64,000 nt of DNA. Origin: Coriolopsis trogii (lineage: Eukaryota; Basidiomycota; Agaricomycetes; Polyporales; Polyporaceae). The notes under the pieces are model-generated. The model saw only the letters and a program-made list of their open reading frames with translations. It was not told the origin of the DNA and did no database searches. Where the stretch lies: NCBI GenBank assembly GCA_020543525.1, contig JAHYIO010000001.1, forward strand, positions 3,348,001 to 3,412,000, read 5' to 3'. Position 1 is the stretch's first letter. Each line of letters opens with the position of its first letter. Positions 11,839 to 23,452 of this stretch are shown here, in pieces. The position numbers and the translations under genes are program-made.

Positions 11839-13639
11839 AGAGAGGATTCTGTGCGCGAAGGATAATCCAGCTTGGGGAATGGTGAGTGGTGGAAAGGGAA
11901 AGAGGGTGTCGTGGGCTCGTTGTGCGATACTCGCCAGCCTAGAAACCCCACGTATCCAACGGATCTGTTCCCCGACAGCACGGCTTAAGGTTATGTAACT
12001 CGATAGCCAGAAATGGCGTACCTTCTTCAGATGGTGATGTGTTGGTACTATCCCGGATACAATACTGAGGTCAATAACGCACGAGACGATTGATCAAGCC
12101 AACGGTCAAACTAAGCTTGATTCCGCCTACATGTCTCGTGCAGCATATGTTGAACCTCCGTATAAAGGAGAGTGCGCCTTCATGGGAGTATCGAGCTCTT
12201 TCGGTTCTAGGCATACGCGGACGTTCTGTAGAGCACCGTGAGCGAAAATAGAAGTAAAAACCTCAGGTGAAGCAAGATAGCGCTCGAGGACGCTCCCATA
12301 TGGTGATTGACGTGCGCCCAACATTCCATCTGTCACACGTCTTAGTACGGCGAACATACGAATGTCCCTGGTTCTGAAGACGAAGGTAAGCATGAGTCGG
12401 CTCGAAAATACGACTTACCAGTGCAAGGCCGTTCCAACATGCAACTCTTCTCGATCTCGCGGACGACACAACACGCAGCTGTTGCGCAGGATTGCGCAGG
12501 AGTGTACTCTGCCTGAGGTACGGCCCAAGTTAGCTGCGTTTCAACGGCGGGAACCTATCAATCTAAGAAGCTCAGCGTGGGGAACTTCCCGGGCTCTGTG
12601 GGTGGCTCTCGGGACCTCAATCTGAGAGGGATGATGTATAACATGTAAGGACCAGAATCAGGCATATGCGGGCCACTCACCTCAATGTGGAGTCAATCCA
12701 CTCTTCAATAATCCACATGGGGAAGGCTAAGGAGCCTGAGTCGCACCATTGATGCTCAGACACGACTCACTATGGATACGTGGTCGGAGCTTCTCAATGC
12801 CAGCATACAAAGCCCGAAGTATCTCATACATAGACACTGTTCACTCGTCCAGCGGTCAAGCTCAGTGGTCGCATTGTCATGTGGGAGAGAATGTGGCACC
12901 GTGACAGTGGTAGTACCACTGGTAGCACCGTTGGGGATCCCGAAGTGGGTGTCATGGTAGCGATGACCACAACCGATACAGTAACATAAACGCACGTGGA
13001 GCGCGCATAACTCGACTGGCGCTCGCATAGGCGCGCACAATACCAATACTGCGTCGACTCGACTATGCTCGACCTCAATATGAAGTTACAGTATCTAGCA
13101 AGAGTTGCAATTGATGCGCCTATGCATCAGGCCCGCCAGCCTACTCCCTCACATATGCGCTCATCTGTGTCTCTCACACTTCTTTCCCCGTACACAGGCG
13201 GCCAAATGGCAATCTGGCAAGGCATGCCGGGAAACGGTCGATCGTAGCCTTGAATCGCGTTGCTTCTCCGGAACCTTTGCCTCACCGTAATGCCTCACTT
13301 AATCGAGTAATCTCCGTGAGGCTCTCTCATATGGTACAGAGTGCTCGACTGATGACTCGATGTTCAATAGTCGAGATAAGATTCTATATACGAGACAAAT
13401 ACGAGAGGCCTTATATGATCAAAACAGAATGATATTGATCAGTGAGTGGTCCGGAGGTATCGTAGTGTAATCCAGCATACGCGTGGTAGATGTCGAGGAA
13501 GGGGATGATGAGATGTACGCGAAGAGGTACTCGGGTTCGTCTGCCGATGAAACGCGACCATCATCATGGTGGACATGCCCGCTCCAACAGCCTGAGCTAG
13601 GGCATGGCACGGGTCGGGTGCACCCGCGACGGGGAGTCG
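11839..13639. other. Gap between array members A and B, nothing firm
   Basis: No array motif (CxGC, WHD, NLTF, LILFDY) was found on either strand. Short frames such as the minus frame ending at 12127 have no recognisable homology. Part of this DNA may be the decayed tail of pseudogene B. Confidence 0.5.
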
Positions 13640-14617
13640 CTAGGTGCGGGTCGCGTGGACGTATCCGGTATGGAGAGGGAGTTTAGGTTGGCATGCGACC
13701 CTGACCCGTCTACATATGCAGCACCCGCGAGTCGGCGAAGACCACGACGGTATTTGAGCCGCCGTGGGTCTGTCCTGGGACTCGTCGTGCACGGGGCTGG
13801 TGGGAGTGTCGTCAGTACAGGGGCCGTGCTTCTGTGCGTAGTCGGTGACCCGCATGTCTCTCGTGCTTCTCTGCAGGTGGGTGAGGATCGCGTGTCTGCG
13901 GAGGAGAAAAATCAATATGACAAGGGAGACGAGGGCCAGGCCCTAATCCTCCGAGCGTTGCACCAACCACCGCGGGAGTAGGCACGGACAATGTAGACAC
14001 GATTGTCTGGGAAGGTGTACTCGATGGCATGTTGGGGGCGGAATGAGAGCGGAATGAGCACGAAGATGAGGGGCTGATGCTCTGAGTAGCCGAGGAGATC
14101 GTTTGCGAGGCCGGGTGGATTGCATTTGTAATACTGAGAAGAGACAAAAAGAACGAGGATGTTGAAATGACCGAGGAAGACTCTGGCAGGTCGGAGGTAT
14201 TGAGCTGAACGAGTTCGATCCGGCGACGGTGTAAACGATGTAGTGGAGCAAGATGAGGGATGAGACGTCAGGGACGGTAGCCACTACAAGCGTGGTGAGA
14301 CATATTGTCCAGTCATTCACCGAGTAAGCGAGGACGTTGTATGTGGGTTCAGGATTCCCGTTAGGGGAGTGGTCATAGGTGGAAGGCGAGAGTTCTCCGT
14401 CCATAGTGAATTGGAGGTGTGTCTCTGTCGTGCCAGGTTCTGTTAGATACCTGCGACTGGTCGAGATGGGTACTACTTGAGAAACCACACGTAGACCCTT
14501 GAAGCCATTGGCCACGAGTACTCGCCAGTCGCCATCGTCAATGGTGACATTCTTTTGTGCAGCTATCCTCGGCGAGACGAATGTCGCAAATACGAAGGTA
14601 AGCACCAGCGTTGACAT
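13640..14617 (-). pseudogene. Array member B: frameshifted, internally deleted paralogue
   Basis: It begins with a plausible signal peptide (MSTLVLTFVFATFVSPRIAA) and NVTIDDGD. The CxGC and WHD segment is missing: sequence resumes at TTETHLQFTMDG, STYDHSPNG and SSLILLHYIVYT, closely matching member A. The Ser/Thr stalk continues only in another frame (about 13950-14150). The membrane helix LALVSLVILIFLLRRH needs a further shift near 13945, right after VVGATLGGLG. An internal deletion plus two frame changes make an intact product very unlikely. No coiled coil or PPxY was found at the end. Confidence 0.75.
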
Positions 14618-15231
14618 AGCTGCAGCAAAAAGACATTCGAAGAGGTGAAACATCGAGAAATACGTGTCTTCCAGGGGAAATAGTATGGTGAGGAGTAGGT
14701 GACACCAAGAATAGGACATACTTCTGGCCGGACAATCCCGAGCATCATGAGTAACACATTCCGGAGTAGTACTGCGGTCGTGGACCATGGGTCTCTGAAC
14801 CCAAAAATACTGCGTCGTTATGCCTGTATGCCTGTAATGTTAGATGAACACGAGATGAGTGTGTTACTCTCTAGACTGCCCTCAGTGTGATCAAGATTAT
14901 TGACATACATTTTGATGATTTGTTCATAATCGTGTGGGGGGACGTCGCTGCGACCCAGTCATCCGAGTAGGGTCATCATCCTATCAAAGGTACAATGCCA
15001 GATTGTTCACAAGGTGGCCTCCGACGCGGACACGAGCAATGCGGAAGGAGGGAGGACACCAAGTCCTAAGAAATTCCGTCGCCTCCATAACAATGGGCCG
15101 ACGTGGTCGGCAGTAGGCCGACACGACTGGAGCAGTGATCACAGTAGTACAGACCTGGTGACCCATGAGACAATGCGAAAGCGTCCGTTATCAATGTCCG
15201 TGTGTAGAGGCGTATGCTTATTCGATACGCC
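14618..15231. other. Gap between array members B and C
   Basis: No family motif, RNA gene or repeat was seen. It presumably holds the promoter of B and the 3' flank of C. Confidence 0.5.
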
Positions 15232-16848
15232 CTAGGCTCTAGCTTCGTCATATCGCGGCGGTGCCTCGTCCAGTAACATCTGCATCTCTCGCTCCTCCCG
15301 CAGCCTGGCAACCTCCTCCTCGAGTGCAGCCAACTGAGTCCGCAGCGCAGCTACGTTTCCGGAGCCTGAGCTCGTGGATGGCGCGCGCAAAACAGATGGA
15401 GTGGAGATCGGAGTCGGGGGTGTGGGCAGCATGCGTGTACCGGATTTTGGAGCGTCGAGTAGTATCGGTGGCTTCTCGTCAATGACTTGCAAGTGCATTG
15501 GAGGCAGCGTCGCGGTTGTGGAGGCGTAGTTACTCTGTCCAGTCGTCGTAACAGGAGAGGTATTGCTCGGAGACGTAGGTACGTCGGGAATCGACCGGAG
15601 AGTGGACGCGGTTCTCGGAATGATTTCAAGGCGGGGTGATGTGCTGATCCTGCTCAGCTCTACGGTTGAAGGGAACGAGGTGGAATATCTGGACGATGAT
15701 GTGCTGGGAGGGACGACACTTGGCTCGGATGGAGCATACGACGAGAGAAGATGTGATTGTGACGTCGCGCTGCTAGGGTGTATCTCCGAATCGCTGGTGT
15801 CGTACCCATCTCCTAGAGCAGGCCTGTGCCTCCTATTCTCTTCCATCTCGGGCCCTGGATGCTGAGACAAGGAGTCCTGATTCCTGATGCGCCGGCGGAG
15901 GAAATAGAAGAGCAGGATGGCGACCAGGACGATGACAACGACTCCAGCGACAGCCCCGACGACCGCTCCCACAGGAAAGGGCGAACCTGAATCATCCTGT
16001 GAAGACTTGGCAGCTGCAGAGGTCGACGACTGCGAGAGGGCAGACTCTGAGGAGGTGGACGATGGGGGAGGGGATCCTGAGAAGGGATCGGAGAAAGTGT
16101 TAGATACCGATATGTGGAGGTTTGTCAAAGTCGGCGTAAGAGACGTTGACGTGGTAGAAGGCGAAGTGAGCGGCTGCGTCGAAGACTGAGAAGCAGACGT
16201 GGATGTGGATGTGGATGTGGGTGTGTTCGATGTAGTCGGAATGGACGATGTGGATGGAGGAGGCGGTGGCGGCGGCGGTGGCAGATCGTCTACCGTGTAA
16301 GTGTACACGATATAGTCGAAGAGAATGAGTGATGGATGAGTATCGCCGGTCGCTTGAATGACTATTGTATGCTCCTTGTTCGGAAGTTTGGGATTCGTGT
16401 ACACAGGGACGTTGTACTGGTAGTCCGTGCTCTCCGTCGGAATGTGCACGAATGTTCCAACTTGCTCGCCGTCGAGCGAGAACGTGAGGTTCGTGAGGGT
16501 ATCGGCGAAGGGGACAGAATTCGCGACAACGTGATAGACGTACACAGCGGTCCCGGTAAATTGTGCGGTGACGGCGCGCGGCTCTGGATCTCCCGGGGTG
16601 TAGGTGGAATCGTGCCAGGTGCCTTTGTAAGTCGAGGAGTGATCGGGCTGAACAAAGCACCCCTTGCAATCCTGCCCCACATTCCATCCTCCCGCAGGAG
16701 AGTAGCGAGGAACGGCGCCAGTCACGCTATCTCCCTGCGTGTCATCAATGGTGCGGTTGGTCGACCCGGCCGAGACGTATGCTGCAGCAATAAGAAGGAA
16801 AATGAAAGAGTGGACGCATGCGCAGTTTTGACTTCGAGAAACCCCCAT
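15232..16848 (-). CDS. Array member C: full-length type I membrane protein with PPRY tail
   Basis: An intronless frame of 538 residues and the most complete member. The signal peptide (FIFLLIAAAYVSAG) is followed by NRTIDDTQGDSVTG, CKGC, GTWHDSTYTPG, FTGTAVYVY, LTNLTFSLDG and SLILFDYIVYT. Both NRT and NLT are N-glycosylation sequons. A run of nine prolines begins the Thr/Ser-rich stalk, whose TSTSTSTS stretch is encoded by a GTGGAT microsatellite. The membrane helix (VGAVVGAVAGVVVIVLVAILLF) is followed by LRRRIRNQ. The cytosolic tail is Ser/Pro-rich and ends with a coiled coil (LAALEEEVARLREERE) and PPRYDEARA. Function unknown; the architecture suits a surface sensor or adhesin coupled to WW-domain proteins. 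Confidence 0.85.
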   Translation of the reverse strand: MGVSRSQNCACVHSFIFLLIAAAYVSAGSTNRTIDDTQGDSVTGAVPRYSPAGGWNVGQDCKGCFVQPDHSSTYKGTWHDSTYTPGDPEPRAVTAQFTGTAVYVYHVVANSVPFADTLTNLTFSLDGEQVGTFVHIPTESTDYQYNVPVYTNPKLPNKEHTIVIQATGDTHPSLILFDYIVYTYTVDDLPPPPPPPPPSTSSIPTTSNTPTSTSTSTSASQSSTQPLTSPSTTSTSLTPTLTNLHISVSNTFSDPFSGSPPPSSTSSESALSQSSTSAAAKSSQDDSGSPFPVGAVVGAVAGVVVIVLVAILLFYFLRRRIRNQDSLSQHPGPEMEENRRHRPALGDGYDTSDSEIHPSSATSQSHLLSSYAPSEPSVVPPSTSSSRYSTSFPSTVELSRISTSPRLEIIPRTASTLRSIPDVPTSPSNTSPVTTTGQSNYASTTATLPPMHLQVIDEKPPILLDAPKSGTRMLPTPPTPISTPSVLRAPSTSSGSGNVAALRTQLAALEEEVARLREEREMQMLLDEAPPRYDEARA

Positions 16849-17529
16849 CTGGTTACGCAGATACAGAAGGGAGAAGTCTGTGGACGCAGTACGTTACGTG
16901 CTCAGGATCAGTAAAGCGGGGGGGATGCACTCACGTTGAGAGGGAGGCCAAAGCAGGAGAGAGCGACCTACCGACTGACTTGCATCGTGGGTTTGCATGG
17001 CCAGGCACCGTCAGCGCCCTTCGATCATGAAGTAGACATTCAGACATATCACTGATCGCAGACTGACGTTTGTCTGGGAGAGGGTCCGGCGGATCTGGAT
17101 GGTGAGTAGAGACAGTGCCGTTGGCACTCTGTTCGCGTGACATTTTCACGACGACAGGTGTATGACTGCGATGATCGTAGTGTCGACACCAGGACAATCG
17201 AGGGACTTGGGCATGGCGAAGGAGGGGATTAGACTGTAGGGGAATGCAGGCGATGGCAAATGATGGCTCACGAGAAAATGTGATTGGCCAGTTGCCGGTG
17301 CGGTGATGACATTGTGCACGTGGCGGTGTTACGAGTGTACTGACTTCCGGTTGCAGATGCCAACACATAAGTGAGCATAGCTAATAGTAGTCATCCTCAT
17401 ACTAGTAGTACGCGTACTTAACATGCACCAGAAGTCTCTTGAAGGCGACCAGTCAACCCACAAACCTCCGAGTTTGACATTAAGCCTCATTCTAGTAACT
17501 ACAAGCATAGGTTCATCATGCCGCTCCGA
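16849..17529. other. Gap between array members C and D
   Basis: No coding motif or repeat was recognised. The stretch just above 16848 is the likely promoter of member C. Confidence 0.5.
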
Positions 17530-18912
17530 TTATCCTGCCTCTCTCTCGCCCCGTAATCTCTCAACTTCCTTCCGGAGAGCAGCGACCTGTATACGCAAGG
17601 CAGCAGACGACCTTGGGACACCATGCCTGTCGTGGATGTATCCTGATCTATCTGACTCACTACGAGCCGCGTCCGACTCGGCTTGCTCGGCGAACGGCTC
17701 TAGATTACGCTGTCGCCTTCCACCTCGACCTAACCGGTGCGCGGTACCGACGAAGACTGGGGAAGAAAGAGGGGATTGGCCGAGCGGACCATCGTGGGTG
17801 GCAAGCATCGACGCATTACTCGCAGGTCGTAAGCCACTGACGTTCCCGGGTGGTGGGTGCTCTACCATATCGTGGTACAAGTCCTGCCGTTCTCGTTTGC
17901 GTCGGCGCAAGATGAAGGTCAGCAAGACTAGCAGGACAGCTATCAAGAGAGCACCTCCGACTGTCCCGCCAACTATCACTCCCGTATGCGAGGCATTGCG
18001 CAGAGCATCTGCAGAGGTCGCACTCGGCGACTCATTTGACGACGTACTGGAACCGTACTAGGAGGTCCGTGATCAGCTGATGGTGGATCGGGCAGGGCAA
18101 GAGTGAACTACCTGTATTTGCTCGGATTTTGTTGTATGTGGAGTAGAGAGTGTGTATGGCGAGAAAGTGTTGGTGGAAGGTTCATGGGAAGATGCCAATG
18201 GTGTCATTGCCTGTATGCATGTAGGAGTCAGTAGAGGATGCATTGATTTCGAGAACACACATGCCTGGGCCAGACGTGACGTTGCCTGCGATGTGCTCGG
18301 ACGGGGACTGGATAGAGGCAGAGGCGAAGGCTGGGGTGACGTTTGCTCGACTTCGGTGGAGGTGTAGACGATGTAATCAAACAGGATCAATGAGATTGAC
18401 TCTGGCGCAGCGCTGATAAGTAGGTGATGCTCTCTGTTCTCCAGGCCCTCGTTCTGGTATACGAGCACGTTGTACTTGTAATCGTGGTTCGGTTCAGGAG
18501 GATGCACAAATCCTCTAGAGAACTCGCCGTTGAGATAAAACGTGAGGTTGGTGAGGGTGTCAACGCCGGTGAAGTTGTTTGCAAGAATATTGTACACATA
18601 TACTGCCGTGCCAGTGAAAGTGACTTCGATAGAAGGAGGGTGGGGAGCGCTGCCAGGATGATAAGTGGAGTCATGCCATGTTCCGTCCATGACTTCGTTG
18701 GAGTCGAGCTTAGCAGCGCAACCTCGGCAGTTGGCACCTTGAGTCCACAGTCCGGGTGGCTTGTAGATCGGCTGCGGTAGGGTATCACTGTCTCCAGGTT
18801 GGTCGTCAATAGTGTGATTGAATGAGCGAGCTGTTGCATGTAACGCGAAAGCAACGACAGAAAAGCGAAGCATGAAAGAGCGTATAAGCTGTTGACGACT
18901 CATGATACCCAT
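17530..18912 (-). CDS. Array member D: type I membrane protein lacking the PPxY end
   Basis: The start is MGIMSRQQLIRSF (18912) or the inner MSRQQ, with signal peptide MLRFSVVAFALHATA. Ectodomain marks are NHTIDDQPGDS, CRGC, GTWHDSTYHPG, FTGTAVYVYNILANN, LTNLTFYLNG and SLILFDYIVYT. A 54-bp intron (18058-18111, GTAGTT...CTCCTAG) joins the stalk in phase to YGSSTSSNESPS. The membrane helix (VGGTVGGALLIAVLLVLLTF) is followed by ILRRRKRER. The tail ends LRKEVERLRGEREAG and stops where other members continue with APPRYDE, so the PPxY motif is absent. A recent nonsense change or a genuine short tail are both possible. Confidence 0.75.
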
Positions 18913-20377
18913 TGGGGGCGGAAGTCCGAGGTAGAGACCTCGAAGTCAGGAATTTAGCGAGAAGAGCAAACAAACAGACTCGATGTGTCTTTATGAGCAT
19001 TTGCAGCTGACAGATAGTTGGCATGATGGTCGTCCTCGTTTCCGATTAAGTTCAGTCACGAACGCCGTCGAATTCAGCTCCGATGCAAGCGCTAGGTCAG
19101 TGCGCGCGATTTATACGCAGAGATTGTCAGTCTTGGATAGCTTCCGCGCCATGCGGAATTGAAGGACGGAGGCGAGAAGACGGCTCATACATGGGCCATG
19201 GCGGTACTGATCATGGGGAATGCATCGAGGAATGATGCTTACCACTCGCGGGGTGAACTTGATTCGGAACGCACCTCTGAGGATAGATCTGGTCATTGCA
19301 AGTGCGAGTGAGCGAGTTGGATAGAGGGGCAAACAGTAAAAACACACCGTAGATATCTGCGACACGATGTCGTCACTACTCAAAGTCTCTTCAGACTATC
19401 ATTCACCGTCGAGGGTGGGACAACATTTTTGCGCGACTACTGCCTCAGGAGGGCATTCCGGACCCGCAGAAAGCTGCTTGGTACTGGAGTGACATCTTAG
19501 ATCCGAGCTCCAGTATAAAACAAACCCCGATATGCATGATGTGCGTACCGGCGACGTTCTGACCGCAGCTGGAATTGTCCGTTTGACCACGGGGCGTAGC
19601 AATCTTCAAGAAGCACGTACCGGATTCCCTTTGTGATATAATCCTATATAAATCCATCTGTCCTTTTGAACGCATGTCTGATTCAGTGTGCCGGTAGGTT
19701 GCCACGATACCATCGTGACTGACCAGTGCAGCGCGGAGTGAGGACCATCTTCTGTGCTGTGCACGCAATGGAAGTTCCACCGTCCTGAGGCGGGTGAAGA
19801 TGTTGCACGAGATATCACGTCTAGGAGTTAGCAGTGAGAAATGCGGACCAGTGTCCTTCAGCATAGGTCAACCGTAGTAGATTCACAATCGCAATGCGAA
19901 TAAGGGGCCTAGCAAACGATGGACGTGCTCGTACCAGACTAAAGCCAGGCGCTTAATTTGATGGCCTGTGTTCGATTCTCAGTCCTGGCAGAATGTACTC
20001 AGGAAACTTATGATAGCGCGGGCTCTCGTAAAAATCATACTTATGACGCAAGCAAGTCGGAGAACGCATATTTTTTCACAACATGTCTACTTATTGAGCG
20101 AGCAATATACCGCGGACTTAACACAAAACTCACTACAGCCTGAGCATATGATTTAGACATCTGTACCAACAGTCATATTTCGTACTCGAGGTCTCGTCTG
20201 GAGAAGCAAATCCGAAAACCCATTGACTCAGAGTCCTCTCTTGTATTGCTCTTCCCTGGGTACGCAGCAAATGTCTGAGGGGTCGCCGTGCTCTCATGCT
20301 GTAGTACACATCTGGCGCAGGGATTGATGTCAACGAAGAGGTTGATAAGCCAGCAAGCAGAACGCACCTCTCTAGAT
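18913..20377. other. Gap between member D and the O-methyltransferase
   Basis: Only short overlapping frames without domains. A tRNA-like T-loop (GTTCGATTCTC) at about 19970 lacks a complete cloverleaf and was rejected. Confidence 0.5.
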
Positions 20378-22439
20378 TCAAACAGGTACCGCGGTTGTGT
20401 ATGCCCACATCGATCCTGGGTCTCTCCGAACCTCGGTCACCTTCCATCCTGCGGAAAACGCCAATGCTGCCATCTCATCCACCATTCGTTCTTTTGCATT
20501 GAACATCCCCATCATCTATGACAGCGTTAGCTATACTTCCCGCAGCGGAAAGGCAGATACTCATTCTCACCATGATGTCGAGTAGGTATCCGTGAATATT
20601 CGCCTTCCCAAGGTTGGGGAGGAGCGGCGAGTCCTCGGGGATGAAGGCTTCATCAGCGCGTTCAAATGCAGTCTCCGTCGACGCGCTGTTTATGTCTCGG
20701 CATGCGTACGGGAGGAGCATATCCCCGATGAGAAGCTTTGTGTGCGGGCCCGCAGCAGCACGCAGCTGGGCCAAGATCCTACAATAGCATGATTAGGCAC
20801 TGCCCTCTATGTTGTGCACAGGAGTTCCGCTCAACCTACTTGCGAGCGTCCTTGTCTGCCCAGTCATGTAGAATGAGACGGACCATGAATACTGATGGAG
20901 AGGAGATGATGCCAGTATCGGGCAAGGTGAGCGGCTGCCATGACTCAAAGAAGTTGCGCTCGCGGTATGACACGCGGCCGGACTTGAAGAGCTGCTGGTA
21001 CTGCGATCCCCATGCCTGGCAAGGTTGAATCAGACAGAAGATGATGGTGAGTCGCATCCCAAGATACAGACGTACGGAGACTGCATTTGCAACTACTGCC
21101 GCACGGTCCTCGACCACAACACGGATGTGCGGATAGGCTTCGGCCACTCTGATTGACGTTGAGCCGATGCCGCCACCGACGTCTATGAGAACAGCGCCCT
21201 GCGGGAGCTCATCCCAAGAGAATCCTGGGGAGGCGGACAACACCGTCACTTGTATCGGAGACCCTGTGCCAAGACAAATCATGTACCTTTGAGGACAGTC
21301 TCCTTCGTCTCATACTGGCACGTCCCAGTCATCGCATGTCCGAAGCGCTCCAGACGGCCTGCATTCTCCGGAAGCTCGAGCCACTCGAAGTACCCAAGCT
21401 GCGTGTTGAAGGCGAGATTGAATGGCGCGTACCATGTTGCCCGAGTTTTCTTATTCAGGGCTTGGGCGAGTTCGGTACCAGAAGTTCCAATGCCGTGCGC
21501 AAAATTGACGTCAATGGGCCCGAAGGTGGGTATGAGGTCGGGGAGCGCCCAATCAGTCAGGCATGCGCAGAACTTGATAGCTTCATCTCCTCTGTTATCA
21601 ATGAGATCTACGGAGCTTCAATGACAGAAACGAGAATACATACACAAAACCGACGGTTGCCGCTATACCGTCTGTGTCCTTGTACTTGTTCTCAGGTCTA
21701 GAGGCCGATGAGTGAAGGGTAGCTTCTACTGCGCTAGACATTCACAAATAACGCACGTTTCTCGCAGCTGTGTAACGCTCTTCCCACTATCAATGAACGA
21801 TGAAGGCCGGTTGTTGGCGAAGACATTCCGCTTGACTTCACGCAGGTAGTGATAGGTGGCGAGTAGTCTCAAAATATGGCCTATGGTAACACCGTCAGTC
21901 ATAGTCGGTGATTCTACTACTTTATTGGAACGTACCCAGTTTCGATGACGTGAGGGGACTCTCGTTGATAGGCTCCTTCGTCTTTGGACGTAGCTCTAAG
22001 GCCAACTTGCATATCTCGTCAACGTGCATGCCGCTGGGGCCGGCCTCGCGGAGGATCTCCACAATGTGAGCGTTCTCCATGAAGCGTAGGCACTCCGCAA
22101 ATTGGCCCTAAGTCCATCATGTCAGTGAAGACCGCATGGGAAGCATCATCGATGACTTACTGCCTGCACGTCCTCCGTCAGACCTAGCCATGGTTTATTG
22201 ACAGTCGTGCTCAACTGCCCACAGGCTGCTACGATGCGCTTCGATGCCGCGGCGACAACCGGGTCTGCCTTGAGGTTTTCCGCGAGTTCTTCATCAGGAG
22301 TGTGTTGGGCAGTAGTGTAGTAGGGCTCGTCGAGGGAAGGGTAGTCGATGGGCGTATGCTGAGCACGATAAACGCGTTCCATCTCATCGATGGCCGAGCC
22401 AATGACAGCGTTAAGGGCGCGAAGAGTTGCAAAAGTCAT
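20378..22439 (-). CDS. SAM-dependent O-methyltransferase (secondary-metabolism, COMT-like)
   Basis: A multi-exon gene starting at MTFATLRALNAVIGS (22439). An N-terminal dimerisation region contains FAECLRFMENAHIVEILREA, a winged-helix-like stretch follows, and the next exon includes EAIKFCACLTDW. The SAM-binding loop is LIDVGGGIGS at about 21200. Next come RERNFFE and LILHDWADKDARK, whose His sits where the catalytic base of family-2 O-methyltransferases lies. The C-terminus is AGWKVTEVRRDPGSMWAYT, with a stop at 20378-20380. All exons join in frame at GT/AG sites, and no disabling mutation was seen. Fungal relatives methylate phenolic or polyketide hydroxyls, but no synthase lies nearby, so the substrate is unknown. 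It interrupts the membrane-protein array. Confidence 0.8.
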
Positions 22440-23452
22440 GATGTATGTGTGAGGGAGTCCAATTTGCGCCCTGTTGCCTTTTATCAGTCATCCATGTGAA
22501 ACAGATAACGGCGAAGACATACGTATGACGGAAGAGAGAGGAATAGGATATGTCACAGTGTGCATCTCGGGGGATACAGTATCCTTCCATTCCTATGGCT
22601 CCTCATCCTGAAGGACTCACAAATAGATTTAGGTTGCGAGAATACCCTGACGGACGTCCAGTTCATCTGTACTCGGGCAATTGAGATGTCGTAAAGTTAC
22701 AATGGGTGGGACTACAGCCAGCATAGATAGTATCAGTTCGGCTCGTGCAGAGTGAGACGTCATAGTAGACATAACTTTACCTGAGAAATGGCGCACGGGA
22801 GTCGTGCCGTACTACGTACCCCTCGCGCCGAGTGTAGGGTGTAGTGCAGCCCGACTCGGGAAGCGATAGAGGGATGGTTCAGCTGCAAAATGAGAACACA
22901 CCGGAATGATGCATCGATGTTCAGTAGATGCTCCCATGGGAGACTATGCAACTATTGATGAGCCTCAATCCTAAGTATACCACGCAGCGTCGGGCCGAAG
23001 CAAGGGGCATGGGAGGGTTGATGAATGCGTGTTCCACCGACTCCTCCATCTTCGGCAGAGATTAAAATAGGACGTTCCATTCTTTGAGACAGCCATATGA
23101 CCCTGGAGAAGGAAACGTGGAGTACAACAAGAAGGAGGAGTCGAACCTTGAGAACCGGAAACTTTAAAATGGGTACAAAGCGCGCGCTTATAGTACCACA
23201 TTTAGTTCAGTCTCATTGAGGTTAGGGTCCAGTGGAGAACATGAAGGCCTGAAGACTCTAACTCGAAAGTCGAGTACATATCAGCAGACGACCAGTACAC
23301 TGGCATCGATCGATCGTCATAATCGTACTACACGCTTGAAAATACCCGAATATCGACCACATGCTAGTATGTACTCGTCAATGTGTCTATCTAAAGGGTG
23401 CCCGGTTCTCAGGGCTCAGGGCTCAGGCCTCACTCAGGCTTATCACCGCAAA
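22440..23452. other. Gap upstream of the O-methyltransferase
   Basis: No coding motif seen. A minor tandem GGCTCAG repetition lies near 23410-23435, just after the end of member E. Confidence 0.5.

Noticed and set aside
19940..20000. T-loop-like GTTCGATTCTC with a GCCAGG/CCTGGC pair
   Set aside because: Only about 35 bases lie between the paired ends, too few for a tRNA cloverleaf.
23140..23180. GGTTCGACTCC B-box-like string on the minus strand
   Set aside because: No matching A box, anticodon arm or acceptor stem.
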